Assembly: GCA_036873135.1 (NCBI GenBank)
Contig: JAPTYO010000002.1
Coordinates: 62,001-126,000, forward strand
Direction: 5' to 3'
DNA: 64,000 nt
Origin: Clarkia xantiana subsp. parviflora
Lineage: Eukaryota; Streptophyta; Magnoliopsida; Myrtales; Onagraceae
Shown here: piece after piece, positions 14,381 through 30,495 of the stretch
How positions within the stretch are numbered: position 1 is the stretch's first letter
Layout: each line of letters opens with the position of its first letter
Translations under genes and position numbers: made by a program
The notes under the pieces: model-generated
Databases searched by the model: none
Told to the model about the DNA's origin: nothing
Seen by the model: only the letters and a program-made list of their open reading frames with translations

Positions 14381-15480
14381 CCATCAATCAATCACCAGTA
14401 CTAAGGGGGAGGGAAATTAACTGACCTGATAAGGAAGGGTGGTAGAAGAAATCCTCCCAGGAAAATGGGGCGTGGTAAACGAGGCGATGATGAATTGCAT
14501 GTAGAAAAATCTATCCAGTTCCCTCCCCTCCTAAATCGGTGGAGACGAAGACTTCTATTCCAAGTAGGGGATGAAATTGCATGTACCTGCGAAAAATGAG
14601 GAGAAACATAAATATATATATATATATATACTGCCGGGCTGGATTAGTGTTAAAAGGTAAAATATTCATAACTAGCATTTTATCCGGTGTTAGTGAGATT
14701 AGTCTATAAGGTCGATCCCTATCGTCTTTACAACAGTGCAAATGACTGGTGATGTACGACCCAACAATACCGTATGGTTGAGTTCTCTCCCTACAGCTAC
14801 GAGTGTTCTTACTTAATCATAGAAGTGGAGTCTTATGCCACGGCCCGGTTTAAACAATTTTTATGTCCTCGTACACTGTGACCACATAGCTAAATTAAAG
14901 CCCATTCAGAAGGATCCAACAAGAACAATCGTGCGGAGCGGGTTAACACGATATCGGTACTACAAGACATCAAATGCCTACCAGAAAGCGCACCGATTCG
15001 TTTAAAATCACTTCAATTCACTTAACCACTAATTTGGTTATTTAGCCGGTATCATAGATCAGTTCCAAACCAATTCAATTCGATTCGTTTGAATCGATTT
15101 TTATTCCTAACCAAACCCCTTTTTAATAAATATACTATTTACTGAAGAGTTTGGTTGGATTAACTCGGTTAAATCGTTCACTTAATACGATAGTTTTATC
15201 TTTTAGGTTAAACTGCCAAACTTTCTTTAAATATATTACGATTTAAAAAAAAAAAAAAACGTAAAACTACATCGATCCTAAACCTTAAATTCTAAAATGA
15301 ACGGTTTATTTGAGTTATTAAACCTAAAACACGATAAAACTATTTAAACAGTTTTATTTTATAAAATAAAATCTTATAATAATAACTAAGATATTACTGA
15401 TAATTAATAACTGCACCCAGTTTAATTTGCAGGCTAGACCAGGCAACCTTGTTCATTTCTCGACTTGGTTTCAGACTTCC
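14381..15480. other. intergenic region, divergent promoters
   Basis: Separates the GTD-binding gene (-) from the PP2A gene (+), so it should hold both promoters. It contains a TA run at 14610-14630 and a repeat-like stretch of GGTTCGATT-type motifs near 15000-15110, probably an old transposon. Nothing coding is seen. Confidence 0.45.
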
Positions 15481-15512
15481 AAGTCTCCCTCGAGCTAGCG
15501 ATTCTTCGACAA

Positions 15513-15875
15513 GTGAGTTCCGTTCCCCCATCTCCTCTCATAATTGTTTCCTCTCCATGAATGATTAGTTTCCCTGTGCTCCTGCTCCTCTACTCCCAGC
15601 CCCTTCTATCTGACCCGAGTTTGGACTTAGGGTTTCAATTGCCGGGAGTTGGCATCCTTCTTAATTTCTCCACTATGTTCCAGATAGCTGACGATTCTGT
15701 TCTCTCATCTTTGATAGTCATATCGCTTCCCTGAAGGATATTTAGTTATATGCTTCTGTTGTATGGATCTTCGCAATCTGCTTCGCCAAGGAAGTTGGCG
15801 AAGCATGAATCTTTTTTTTTCCTTTATTCTTTTACTAGGGTTGTCCATAATCTGAATTCATGTTATTCATTGTAG
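15513..15875 (+). other. 5'-leader intron of the PP2A catalytic subunit gene
   Basis: A donor (ACAA followed by GTGAGT) at 15513 and a pyrimidine-rich acceptor ending TAG at 15875 enclose T-rich non-coding sequence just before the start codon at 15897. Plant PP2A catalytic genes often have such a leader intron. Confidence 0.6.
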
Positions 15876-15896
15876 AGTTTGAAGACCGGCAGTAAG

Positions 15897-20664
<4,768 letters not shown>

Positions 20665-21223
20665 AGTGAATTGAAGCAACCGTGCCACACCCAATTATGT
20701 GATAACCGATTTTGATTTGTTGGCATTGATGCATAAAGTTTGCTGTTTGCTGCATGGTGCTCTGTTTTGTGGCTGCTGAGCCGTCCAAAGCACTACTTGC
20801 CTGCTAGAGCTTTTCTATCTTGACTTGATAATTAAGTTATTTTTTAGTGTACCAAGAAAAAGAAAAGATGTGGATAGAAATTCTGTTTCTGTTTTGATTC
20901 CCATTGAATACTATAATTATTCTTCCACAGAGAGTAATGTAACAGGATAGAAGAGTGATTTCCATTTGTTTAGTGGGACTTTGGTTTCACCTTTCCAGAT
21001 TCATCTCTTATCAACTCCCCGAAAGGTTCAAGTAGAGAGTACTGATTAAAGCCGGGATCGTACTGATTACTATGTGTTATTACGTGTTACACTCGATATG
21101 GAAAAAACATAATATGATGACTCCTATTCTATGTAGGGAAGCTACTAGTAATAAATAAGTAATAATAATTCTATACATGAGGGGGAGAACGTGTATATAT
21201 ATATATATATAGAAGGGGATGTA
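20665..21223. other. convergent 3' ends of PP2A and PAP2-phosphatase genes
   Basis: Non-coding. The left part is the presumed PP2A 3' UTR and the right end holds a TA run (21193-21210) just past the stop codon of the minus-strand phosphatase. Confidence 0.5.
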
Positions 21224-23951
21224 TCACAAGGACAAGTGAGTGAAAATCGTGGGAACAAGATCAACCACAGACCAAGCGAGACCAGCGTATTGAATGAATC
21301 TGATGCCAGTATCGACATCGAACCAAGACTGCAAGTATTTACCCTTATTACTTTTCTCCTCATCTGTCTTCTTGTTTTTGTTCAGTAACGGGATGTAACC
21401 GCTAGAACGGATGGGGATCCCAAGGGTGTTTGATACGACAGGAAGCATCCATTTTGCAAGAGCCTTGCTGCAGAATTTCGCTATTAGGATGGTTGGTATC
21501 CCAACTAGGATCCTTCCTAGAAAGGCCGTGGATGTGAGTTGTTGCGTCCAAATCTTCGGGACCGAGTCGTGGTGGAACTGATTGTATGTCTGTTGCACTC
21601 CACAAACCTGAGTGAGTCACACACCAAGTAGTAAGTAAAACTCCATTTGTGTTCACTTCATCAATGAATCTCTCTGTTATTATTACTTGCAACTAACTTA
21701 CAATTCCTAATGCAACTCCATTGAATGCTGTGTGGAACTCGAAACTCGGGGTCGGGTATTCAGGTGTGGGGTACGCGAAAAGTAGCAAGAAACTGAGGGC
21801 AGTCCAGAAGTATGTCACTGCAATGTCAACATACATACATATCAAAAGCTAGCTAGTTAGTTGTTAGTCCATAGAGAAACTAAATAACATTCATGGCAAG
21901 TTAAGGTGATTTCAGAATGGGTTGATTAGCAACATGCTAGCCCAACACTAGTAGGGCTTTCGACAATTTACTAGTTGAACTATTTTTTGGACAAGATGCT
22001 GCCTAAAATTATACAATGTATCAATATTCTAGCTCCATCTGACTTGTCAATAGATGGTAACAGAATGTTATATGTTTGTTGCAGTGTTTTGTTATTTGAA
22101 CAAATTGCTAGTCAGTTCTTTATAAAGAAATTTGCAGTCTATTAGCTTAACTTACGGAAAGTTGCAATTTGATAGCTGAATTTTGGGGATTTGCAAGTGA
22201 CACGTTTCAATCACCATTTAACAACAAATTAGACAAAGTTACCAAATTGTTAACTTTGCATAAATTCAGCTAGCAAAAATAAATTGAGCTTCCAGAATCT
22301 CAAAGTTTAGCCAGCAAGTAGCTAATTAACCCTTTTAGAATTGAAGCACAGAAACAACATAGTCTATCAGGGAAATGACTCACCATTTTGACCTCCAACA
22401 ACAAAATGGTCCACATAATCATGAACTGTCAACCACGACGTAAGAATTATCACGCCAAGACCAAACCCGCCAATGATGTCGACCGGGCTATGCATGCCCA
22501 GGTAAATTCTACCTGCCAATGTAGAAACCCATATATCAGTCAATCTGTCAAACACTGTAAAACACTACTTTTACTAACACGAGAATGAAAGTACCAGTTG
22601 CTACGAGCCCAACAAACACGCAAATAATTGCAAAACCAGCAACTTCCGTAAGTGCGTCCTCATTTTGGTTATAAGATAGAACATAATGCAAAAGATATCT
22701 GGACAACACAACAACCAAATATGCCAATGTCAGTATATCATTAAGATATGTATCTGCTCATATATGCAGTCTAAGTCCTAGCAAACTCTGTTACTACTTA
22801 CTGTTTAAGGATTACAGTCCCTATATTTTATGATTGGTATAGCTATATCTATGAGAAAAAGGATCAGGTGACGATTGCTAAGTTGCTATTGAGGGTGTGA
22901 GTGGAGATACCCAGACAAGCAAACCGTGTTAAGGGTGTGAGAAGAAGGCAGCCCGTATTCCATTGCATTCTCCTCTTCATCTTTAGTCGCGGTAATTCTC
23001 CTAATGGGTGGACAACTTGGTCTTGGAGCCGAAACCACGTCCTAGTTATTAGTAAGAAAATGACACTTCAGCAAACACACACTCCTCAATCAACAAACAC
23101 CTTATTGGAACAACCATATATCATAAGAAGACTTCACTAGTATACCTTGATAGCGTTGCCTATATAATCACATACTGCCATCAAAAGAGTCATCTGCCTC
23201 GCAAGTTTTCCATGTCCACTCTTCGGTATCATCCATCCAAAATCCATAAACATTTACTATCAAAATCCATCTTATAATCAACAATTCAAGTAACAAATAA
23301 ACGGAAAATCAAACTATCTAGAAATTCCTGTATCAAAAACGTCATCTTCTCATTGTCTGACTGTAAGATTCATAACAGTATAAAGGAATCATCAATCAAC
23401 AATATCCAATTCCTTAGTATTACTATAAATTATCTCACAACAGTATAATGGAATCATCAACTACCAACATTATCCAATTCCTTAGTATTACTACAAAATT
23501 ATCACAACAAAAGCTGCATAAATGTCAAATATTGCCAATGACAAAAAAAGCCATCTCAAAGAAAATAGAAAGATCCATAAGTATAGGGAGGGAGATTACC
23601 CAGAATAGCAAAGGGAGAAAGCCAGTGTAGAATGGGACAGAAACAACGCAAGACAGGGCAGAGAAGAAAACGTCCAATGACCAGTGCTGGTACTTCTGCA
23701 ACAACCAACAGGACCAGTAGTTGACAATCTACAGAATGGACCCAAAAACAACTAGGGAAGGGTAAGTTAGAGAGGAGAAAGAATGGTACCTGGATCTGGA
23801 GGATGAAGGAGGTCTCGTTAACAACGCGGTGGGCGACCCAAGGCTGGACTAAAGATCTAACCTTTTGGGTCAAATTGAGGTAGGAAGATACTAAGATCCA
23901 GGATACGATTCCACAAAGAGTCACCCCTTGCCAGGCGGCGATAGTCTCCAT
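21224..23951 (-). CDS. lipid phosphate phosphatase delta / sphingosine-1-phosphate phosphatase-like, 398 aa
   Basis: Membrane PAP2-type phosphatase, by family an ER enzyme removing phosphate from long-chain base phosphates. Exons are 23951-23790, 23695-23600, 23220-23146, 23041-22911, 22698-22595, 22512-22384, 21817-21702 and 21607-21224 (1197 nt). All three catalytic motifs are visible: K-x6-RP in KDVVSAPRP, the PSSH box in GLPSSHTLN, and R-x5-H-x3-D in GRIYLGMHSPVD. Several hydrophobic segments (WSLDVFFSALSCVVSV, FTFALLF-like segments and FWTALSFLLLFAYP) support a polytopic membrane protein. The frame is open upstream to a Met at 24059 through a GA repeat, but METIAAWQG matches the family start. 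The closest named relative I recognise is Arabidopsis LPP-delta. Confidence 0.88.
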
Positions 23952-24021
23952 TCCAATCGGTCGGCACCTCTCTGTGTCAGATCTTTCCCCCTCTTCAGAT
24001 GAGAGAGACCATGCAAGAACA

Positions 24022-24024
24022 CGG

Positions 24025-24052
<28 letters not shown>
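24022..24052. repeat. GA/CT microsatellite in the leader of the PAP2-phosphatase gene
   Basis: About 14 uninterrupted GA units lie within the probable 5' UTR, 70-100 bases before the start codon. CT/GA tracts are common in plant leaders. Read on the minus strand in frame with the CDS, it would encode alternating Ser-Leu. Confidence 0.85.
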
Positions 24053-24055
<3 letters not shown>

Positions 24056-24069
24056 ACAAAGATGGGGGC

Positions 24070-25995
24070 GGACTTGGAGTGGCGAAAGAGGACGAGAATT
24101 ACAAAGACGGAGGGGGGTTCCTGCAATTATATTAGAGTTTCTTTGTTTAACGATTTTATTGATTGATTCAACATGATGTGTGTTGTGTAAGGGGGAGGGA
24201 CCTCTTGATTTTGGCCAACATCAGCTCAAACTCAACTCTGCGGTTTGTATTTGTCGGATTGATGGATCGAGCTGGCCTGGTCTGTCGGCTGTTGCAACTA
24301 CGAAAACTCGGTTTCACGTTCAGAAATTAATGAATGGAACATGCAAATCCAATACCTAACTGTTTTTGCATTCATCCAAGTACCTCTTCTTTATTTATTA
24401 TTATTATTTGTATTAGCGTCCGGAATGGAAAGGAAAGCTTTACGTTAATTTAATTGATGTGTGTAATGTGTATATATACAAATTATTGATACCGTTTTGG
24501 GTAATATGAAAGTTTAATTTATTTTTTTAATAAGTTTAAAATGATTACATTTAAGCCAAGATACTCTAGAGCTAATTTTAAACATTAAAATTACCAATTT
24601 TGCAATGTATCATCATCATTGATTTTAATCCCCACATATTATATTTATTTAGATAAATATAGATTAGTTATTTTGAGTGGCTGCTTAGCAAATAAGAAGG
24701 TCAATGCTGGGCTGCTGGATTGACTTCTTCTAAAGGATAACTTCTACACTAGGTGGAACATTCTTCTTAATGCTGCCTGCACACGGGATTTTTGCTATCA
24801 TGCTTTGAAAGATCCATACTATTGTTTTATTTTTTCAAAAAAATATTATTTACATTTTACCCAAAAATATATATCGAAAATGTTTAAAACCTCGAAATAA
24901 ATAAAAAATTAAGGAAAATATATATAGTAAAAAAAAAACGTAAAAAGAAATGAGTACAACTCTTTTTTTAATTAAACTGAATAATCACAAAATTATAAAA
25001 ACTATTTTAAGTATAAGAGTTTTAACTGGATTTTTACAATAATTCCATAGTGAACATTTATATTAAAAAAAGAGTAAAAAATTCTCTAAAATTGGTAATA
25101 TATATATATATATATATATAAAACGGTGGAAAAGTATATCTATGCAAATAAAAATAAAATGAAGAACAAAATATATAAACGTATTAGTAAATGTATAAAT
25201 GTACAATAAAAAAGTAAACAATTTAAATTACTTATAAAAAGTTTAAATGTGTAAAAAAATGGATTTAAATAAAGGAAAACAAACTCCAAATGTTGACACT
25301 CGGTTTGATTGGATGTAAATGGGTTGAAATTGTATTTTTTTTTTCATTTAAAAAAATATTTTTTAGACTCTTGAAAATTCATTTTACCATTTAAATATTT
25401 TTACTAATTTTCAAGTATTATTTTAGATTTTTTTTCTCTATTTTTGAAATATTTTAAATGTCATTCTTTAATAAAAAAATATTTTATAATTTTAACAATT
25501 GAGAAATAAAATTACAAACAGACCCTTCCTACTAAAAGTATACATGCTTTGAAAGCATGGTAGACATAATAAGAGAGGGAGGGAGAACGCCAGATTTCCC
25601 TATGAATAAATTATTGAAAAAATTATTTTGTTTTTGCCAAAATAAATTATGAAACTTGAAGCTGACAATTGACTAAAATAAAACTTGAAGCTGACAATTG
25701 GCCAAAAAAAAAAAGTTGAGAGACAACAGAAAACCTATACAGAGCAAGCACAGTACAGCACCACATATTTCTGATTCGAAAATTAACACTCCAATGGCAC
25801 TGCATTAGGTTAAGTATAAAGGAGGGGGTGTGTTCATTATCTCATAGCGCCATGAATATGAATATGACTATGATACTAGTGATGATGATGATGAAGGTTA
25901 ATAACCCGGGGATAGCTTTGTATTCGCGGATAAGACAGGTTTATCTCTTGTTTGGTATCGGAGGGGTCCATAGTGTCTGCGTATTTTTCATACGT
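24070..25995. other. AT-rich intergenic region
   Basis: Contains the presumed promoter of the PAP2-phosphatase gene, then poly-A/T-rich DNA, a TA microsatellite at 25097-25121 and a short direct repeat (AAACTTGAAGCTGACAATTG) at about 25650 and 25681. No gene was found. Confidence 0.5.
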
Positions 25996-26004
25996 GTATT
26001 GGTG

Positions 26005-26150
26005 TTTCGAGGTGGCCTCTAAGGGCGCGGCCCGAGTGAAAATCACTCTGGTGTCGGGGTTCGAACATGGGCGAAGGACGCCCGTGCGGATCACCAGCTC
26101 CATCTGAATTAGTCAGAGGTCCTTCAGATGAGTGTTTTTTTTTTTTTTCA
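26005..26150 (+). mobile_element. candidate tRNA-derived SINE
   Basis: A GC-rich segment shows a B-box-like GGTTCGAACATGG at 26058 and an A-box-like TGGCCTCTAAG about 45 bases before it, with a T-rich run after 26130. This spacing suits an RNA polymerase III promoter. The body does not fold into a tRNA I can identify. No target duplication was confirmed, so the call is tentative. Confidence 0.4.
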
Positions 26151-26523
26151 TCTGAACCTCTTTTTACCCGAGGCATGGGTTTTTGGTCCATTTTCTAATT
26201 CCTTGGTCGATCGGTGTCAACGTTTCGGTTTTTAACCATGCATAGGGTCGACGTGGCGACTAAACCGAGTCTAAAATGAGTTCAAATATAGATAATTACT
26301 AAATAGAATTAAAAATCACTGCACAAATGATCTCGATATGCACAAATCGAATGGTTCATAATTCGTTTTTTTTTTGGCAACCATGTTTTCGAAGTTTTTA
26401 TTTATTGAACTGAAGTAGTAAGATTATTAAAACACACAATGTGTATATAAGTTACATATTATATTACCCACATCTAGCTAGTTTAGTGACGATTGTTACA
26501 CGTCCCGGTCGGGAATGAGGTAG

Positions 26524-27553
26524 CTAGGAAGCAAAATGGAGTGTGTCATCCAAGACCTGGAGAAGCATAGCATACGCAGTGAGTTGAGGAAAGTGTCCTG
26601 CGGTCTCAAGAAACCTTACTTGTGTCCCATTTCCCAGCTTCTCCTTCATATAATACGCGACAGAGGTCGGTACGACGACGTCTTTCCGAGTCTGGATCAC
26701 TGTGCAGGGAACCCTAACCTTAGGAAGCACATCCCTGAGATCAGTCGTATACACAAACTTGGCCACACTATGTGTGATTGCTGGGTTCATGCTATGCAAG
26801 GTGTTCTTGAACTCGGTTACGGCGGCGCTGTCGTTCAATACAACAGGTACCGGAGCGAAATGCTCCACCCAGCTGGAGTAATCCTGTTCCATCGCATTTA
26901 ACATGCTATTGATATCCGATTCCTTGAATCCCCCGTAGTACCCATCTGATGCATCGTTCAGGAACCTGTATTATGTGCCAATCAGGATTTCTCGGCCGTT
27001 AGATCAGAAGAGAGAATAGAATTCATAAAAAATAAAAAGTGTTTTATACACATATTACGAGGTGCATAATCTAATGACTGAAAAATCGAGTTGAAATAAA
27101 CTCGACTTTATTTAAGTAAAAGAGGCGGGGAATTAGGGAGTTGAGAGACCTTGGGGAGCCGTTGAGCAAGACGAGGTGGTGGAAGAGGTCCGGGCGGTGA
27201 GCGGCGGCAACACATCCTATCATCGCCGAAAATGAGTGTCCCACAAACACCGCTCTATCCACCTTCATTTCCTCCATCAGGCATACTAGGTCTGATGCAT
27301 ACTTGTTTATGTCAGAGTACGCGGCGGCGCTATACAGCCCGGTTCTGACGTTAGGGGCGAACACCAAGTCGTAAACCACCACCTTGAAGAAGAGTGCCAG
27401 GTAGGGGATCACATGGTGCCACACACTCTGCTCAAGTCCGAACCCATGCGACAGTATTAGGCTCTGCGTCCCGTTCCCGTAAACGTTGCCGTTTAGGGCC
27501 TCAATCATGTTTTCTCTACAGTTGTTGTAGTTATATCCTCCTCCTAATTCCAT
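26524..27553 (-). CDS. D14/KAI2-family alpha/beta hydrolase, 281 aa
   Basis: Family members are receptor-hydrolases for strigolactones or karrikin-like ligands. Two exons, 27553-27150 and 26965-26524 (846 nt), with the intron in the NGSPR codon, the position typical of D14. The oxyanion region LSHGFGLEQSVW, the nucleophile elbow GHSFSAMIG, the acid in QTRKDVVVP and the histidine in AGHFPQL form a complete Ser-Asp-His triad. FLNDASDGYYGGF and DYSSWVEHFAP match the lid of the family. It differs from canonical D14 and KAI2 (GHSFS instead of GHSVS, two extra residues in the lid start, AAAHRPDLF after the elbow), so it may be a DLK-type or lineage-specific paralogue. Ligand and function are not shown by sequence. 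Confidence 0.85.
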
Positions 27554-27559
27554 TCTTTC

Positions 27560-29205
27560 TCTCTTCTACTCTGCATTTTCCTCCTTTCTCAATTTATACT
27601 ACATTTATATATTATTATATATATATGGTTCATAAATTGACATGTATCACTATACCCATTCTTAACTTAGATTTGAATTCATTTTGCACTTTTTCTTACA
27701 TACATATAAATATGGTTGGAGCTATGATCATCACTGTCAGTCAATTACAAAATCAGGTTGAGCCTTATTAGGCAGGCAGGCTACCTCTTCACTCATATGA
27801 TATATCCTTTGTTTATTAATTAATTGTAGTGGCTATTATTTTGACATGCTTCACTACGGTACATACAACGTGTAATGAATAGCTCATCTAAAATTAATGC
27901 ACACTTTTTTCTTGCATATATTGTCAAACTTCTGATCACGTCAGTTATAGGTTCCTCCTATCAGGTTAGATTATTTTAGTGTTATTCGATTTAATTTTGA
28001 TAATTATTTAACGTTTAAATCTTATTTAACCGTTTTTTTTTGACAAATTGAGTATTGAAAGAGCAATATTATTATCATGTGTTTTAAATCGTAATAGAAC
28101 CACCGAACTCGAATATCTGATCGTAGACCGATTTTATACATAGGTGTTTAATTCATTATTCTCTTAAATAATTTAAGATTCTAGTTAGTCTTTTAATTAA
28201 CTAGTGGCGACTCTTTCAAAATCCACGTTTTCAAAACGTAATTCGATGTAGGTTAGATTTTGGTCTGACACTTTAATTGATATTTTTGTATGAATAAAAT
28301 CAATGTATAACTATATTTAGTTTTGTGAACTTACAGAAATTAAAAAAAAATAAAAGAACTTACAACTTTTTGTATATAGAAACTATTATATTGGTTTTTT
28401 TTCAAGTTATAAATTACTAAGTTACATAAAGAAGTAGGAATCAAGAATCACTAAAAGTGCATCACAAAATCTAAGAGTTAAGACACCACATATTAAGATT
28501 TTAAACTATAATTGAGAATCCGGGTTTATAATGTATCCAAAACTGTTTAAGCCTACCTACCAACAGGATTGGCATTCACAAAGCGCATCAAAGGAAGCGA
28601 TCATCAGAGTTGTTCTAAAAAAGCAAAAATCTCTTAGCAAAAGAATTAAGAAGGGAGCAAAATGTTCCTAAAAAAATTCATCTAGAGTGAACTTCTAATG
28701 TCTGTCTATATCTATACACGTCAATATTTGGTTTAAGGTTGCAGAAGTTATCCGGGAAACTACTAATGTCAGTACAAATAATGCTTGGTTCAAGGTGTTT
28801 TTAGGATGTCCTTCCACTCCCAAAATTCTCAAGCACACCGTTACTCAAAGGGTATTTTAGATCTATATGCTTTATGACTTATGAGCGTCTAGTAAGTAAC
28901 CTGAAATCTGAGTAATCGTTCTCGATGAACAACAAGTGAAGTGAAGTGAATCGAAATAAGCAGCAGCAGCAGCATAGTAGCATCTGATGTCAGGAAACAT
29001 GCAAAACAGCGATTTAGACGTCCAACTGAAACTTCAATTCAGCCAGCAAAATTTAGATAAAACTCACATCAATTCAAGTTCTCGATTGAAAAAAAAATAG
29101 TGGCATTTAACCTAACTGTCTCATGAATCAGATTAACTATTGGATCTCAAGTAAATCTCAAAGTGAACAATCAAATCATAATATAGCCAGAGAGCATAAC
29201 ATAAC
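27560..29205. other. AT-rich intergenic region
   Basis: Upstream of the hydrolase gene and downstream of the TMCO1-type gene, both minus strand. Low complexity is interspersed with ordinary non-coding DNA, with a CAG run near 28961. No gene or transposon ends are recognised. Confidence 0.45.
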
Positions 29206-29209
29206 CCGA

Positions 29210-29776
29210 TCAATTGGTCTTCGGATCTGGCATCGGGAATAGTCCACCAGCTCCGGCTCCTCGCGGCGGTGAGAATCCGAGGAACTTCTGCAAGTTAGTG
29301 CGGATGCTAATCGAGCAGAGGAAGTACAAGAAGGCCATGGAGCAATCGGTGGGATCGTCGCCCTGTAGGCCCCTATGGCTCATCTTCCTCACAAGAGCAA
29401 ACGGTTGGAACGGAAGTTTGGCGACAACCTTGCCTTCGAAGAGAGAATTGAGAAGGCCGAAGACGACGAAGAGGACAAGGGCGACGACGGCGCCGGACTT
29501 GAACTTGAAGAGGGAGAGATCGCGGCTGGACTCCTTAAGGCTTGTCTCAACACGGTCGATCTTCTTGGTCTTTGATTTCTTGATGGAGTCGGTCTTCATG
29601 GTCTCGAGCTTCTTGGCGGCCTTGTCAATGGAGGATCGGAGTGACTTATAGGAGTTGGTGCGGTAGATGAGGAGCCATGAGATGGCTTCGCAGACCACGG
29701 CGGTGCAGAATGAGATTCCGACGACGGTTAGGCTGTCGGCGTACTTGGAGGAAGAGAACAGTTGGGGAGTCGCCAT
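29210..29776 (-). CDS. TMCO1-type calcium load-activated ER channel homologue, 188 aa
   Basis: Intronless. The order of features is that of the TMCO1 (DUF841) family: an N-terminal membrane segment (SLTVVGISFCTAVVCEAISWLLIY in two overlapping parts), a basic coiled coil (KAAKKLETMKTDSIKKSK), two further hydrophobic segments (AVVALVLFVVFGLLNSLF and SMAFLYFLCSISIR) and the conserved C-terminal FLGFSPPRGAGAGGLFPMP. The 188-residue length equals that of animal TMCO1. In animals this is an ER protein linked to calcium release and to the membrane-protein insertion machinery; the plant role is inferred only by homology. A Met three codons upstream (29785) is a possible alternative start. Confidence 0.9.
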   Translation of the reverse strand: MATPQLFSSSKYADSLTVVGISFCTAVVCEAISWLLIYRTNSYKSLRSSIDKAAKKLETMKTDSIKKSKTKKIDRVETSLKESSRDLSLFKFKSGAVVALVLFVVFGLLNSLFEGKVVAKLPFQPFALVRKMSHRGLQGDDPTDCSMAFLYFLCSISIRTNLQKFLGFSPPRGAGAGGLFPMPDPKTN

Positions 29777-29789
29777 TGTAAACACCGCC

Positions 29790-30490
29790 GTGAGGTCTTT
29801 CTCTTCCTTTGCTCTACCGAGAGTTCGATCTATTTGGGAATTGGTATGGTATTGGTGGTGGACCGTATTGACGGCGTATATTAATACACCGTAATACGGT
29901 TAATTACAGTTTCATACATAAACTATAGTGTTTGCATAGTTTGTACCCGGAGTTAGTTAATGTATGTTACACCCCCTAAATTATTGATATTGTACAAATT
30001 GTACCTCCATCATGTTAAAAGTAGCTTGTCCGTTTGCGGTAATGCAAGTAGCTTGTAGAGGGCGTTTGCGGTAATGTTGCATCATTGGGCAGGTACCGTA
30101 ATATACGTATGTTTACATATAACCATGACATTACTGTACACAAATTTATTGGCGGCTTTGGCCGTTTATAAGAGTTCTCGAAAGGAATACGAGATACAGT
30201 TGGATAATTGTTGGAAGACTTACAAAAACAGGTATGCCTAAACCCGAAATATAACATAGCAATCTAATAAAATATAGTGGAAAAGTGTGTATTGTTTTCT
30301 CCACATAAAACTACATTTTCTTGCGAAACAAGAAACACAAAGAAATAAAAGCCTACCAATTATCCTTATACTCTTCTCTCTCCCTCACATATTCTTTATC
30401 TAACATACAAAATTCATTCCTCTTTTGATGAGAAGCAGATGAGCTGAGCTGATAAAAGTAAATAATGATATCGACAGTCGGATGTAGTTT
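29790..30490. other. intergenic spacer, MITE-like text near 29910-30010
   Basis: The promoter of the TMCO1-type gene lies at the left. Around 29910-30010 the text (non-coding, with TTGTAC and ACCCCCT motifs) resembles plant MITE interiors, but no clear terminal repeats or target duplication were found. The right part is the presumed 3' UTR of the PTI1-like kinase. Confidence 0.3.
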
Positions 30491-30495
30491 TCCGA

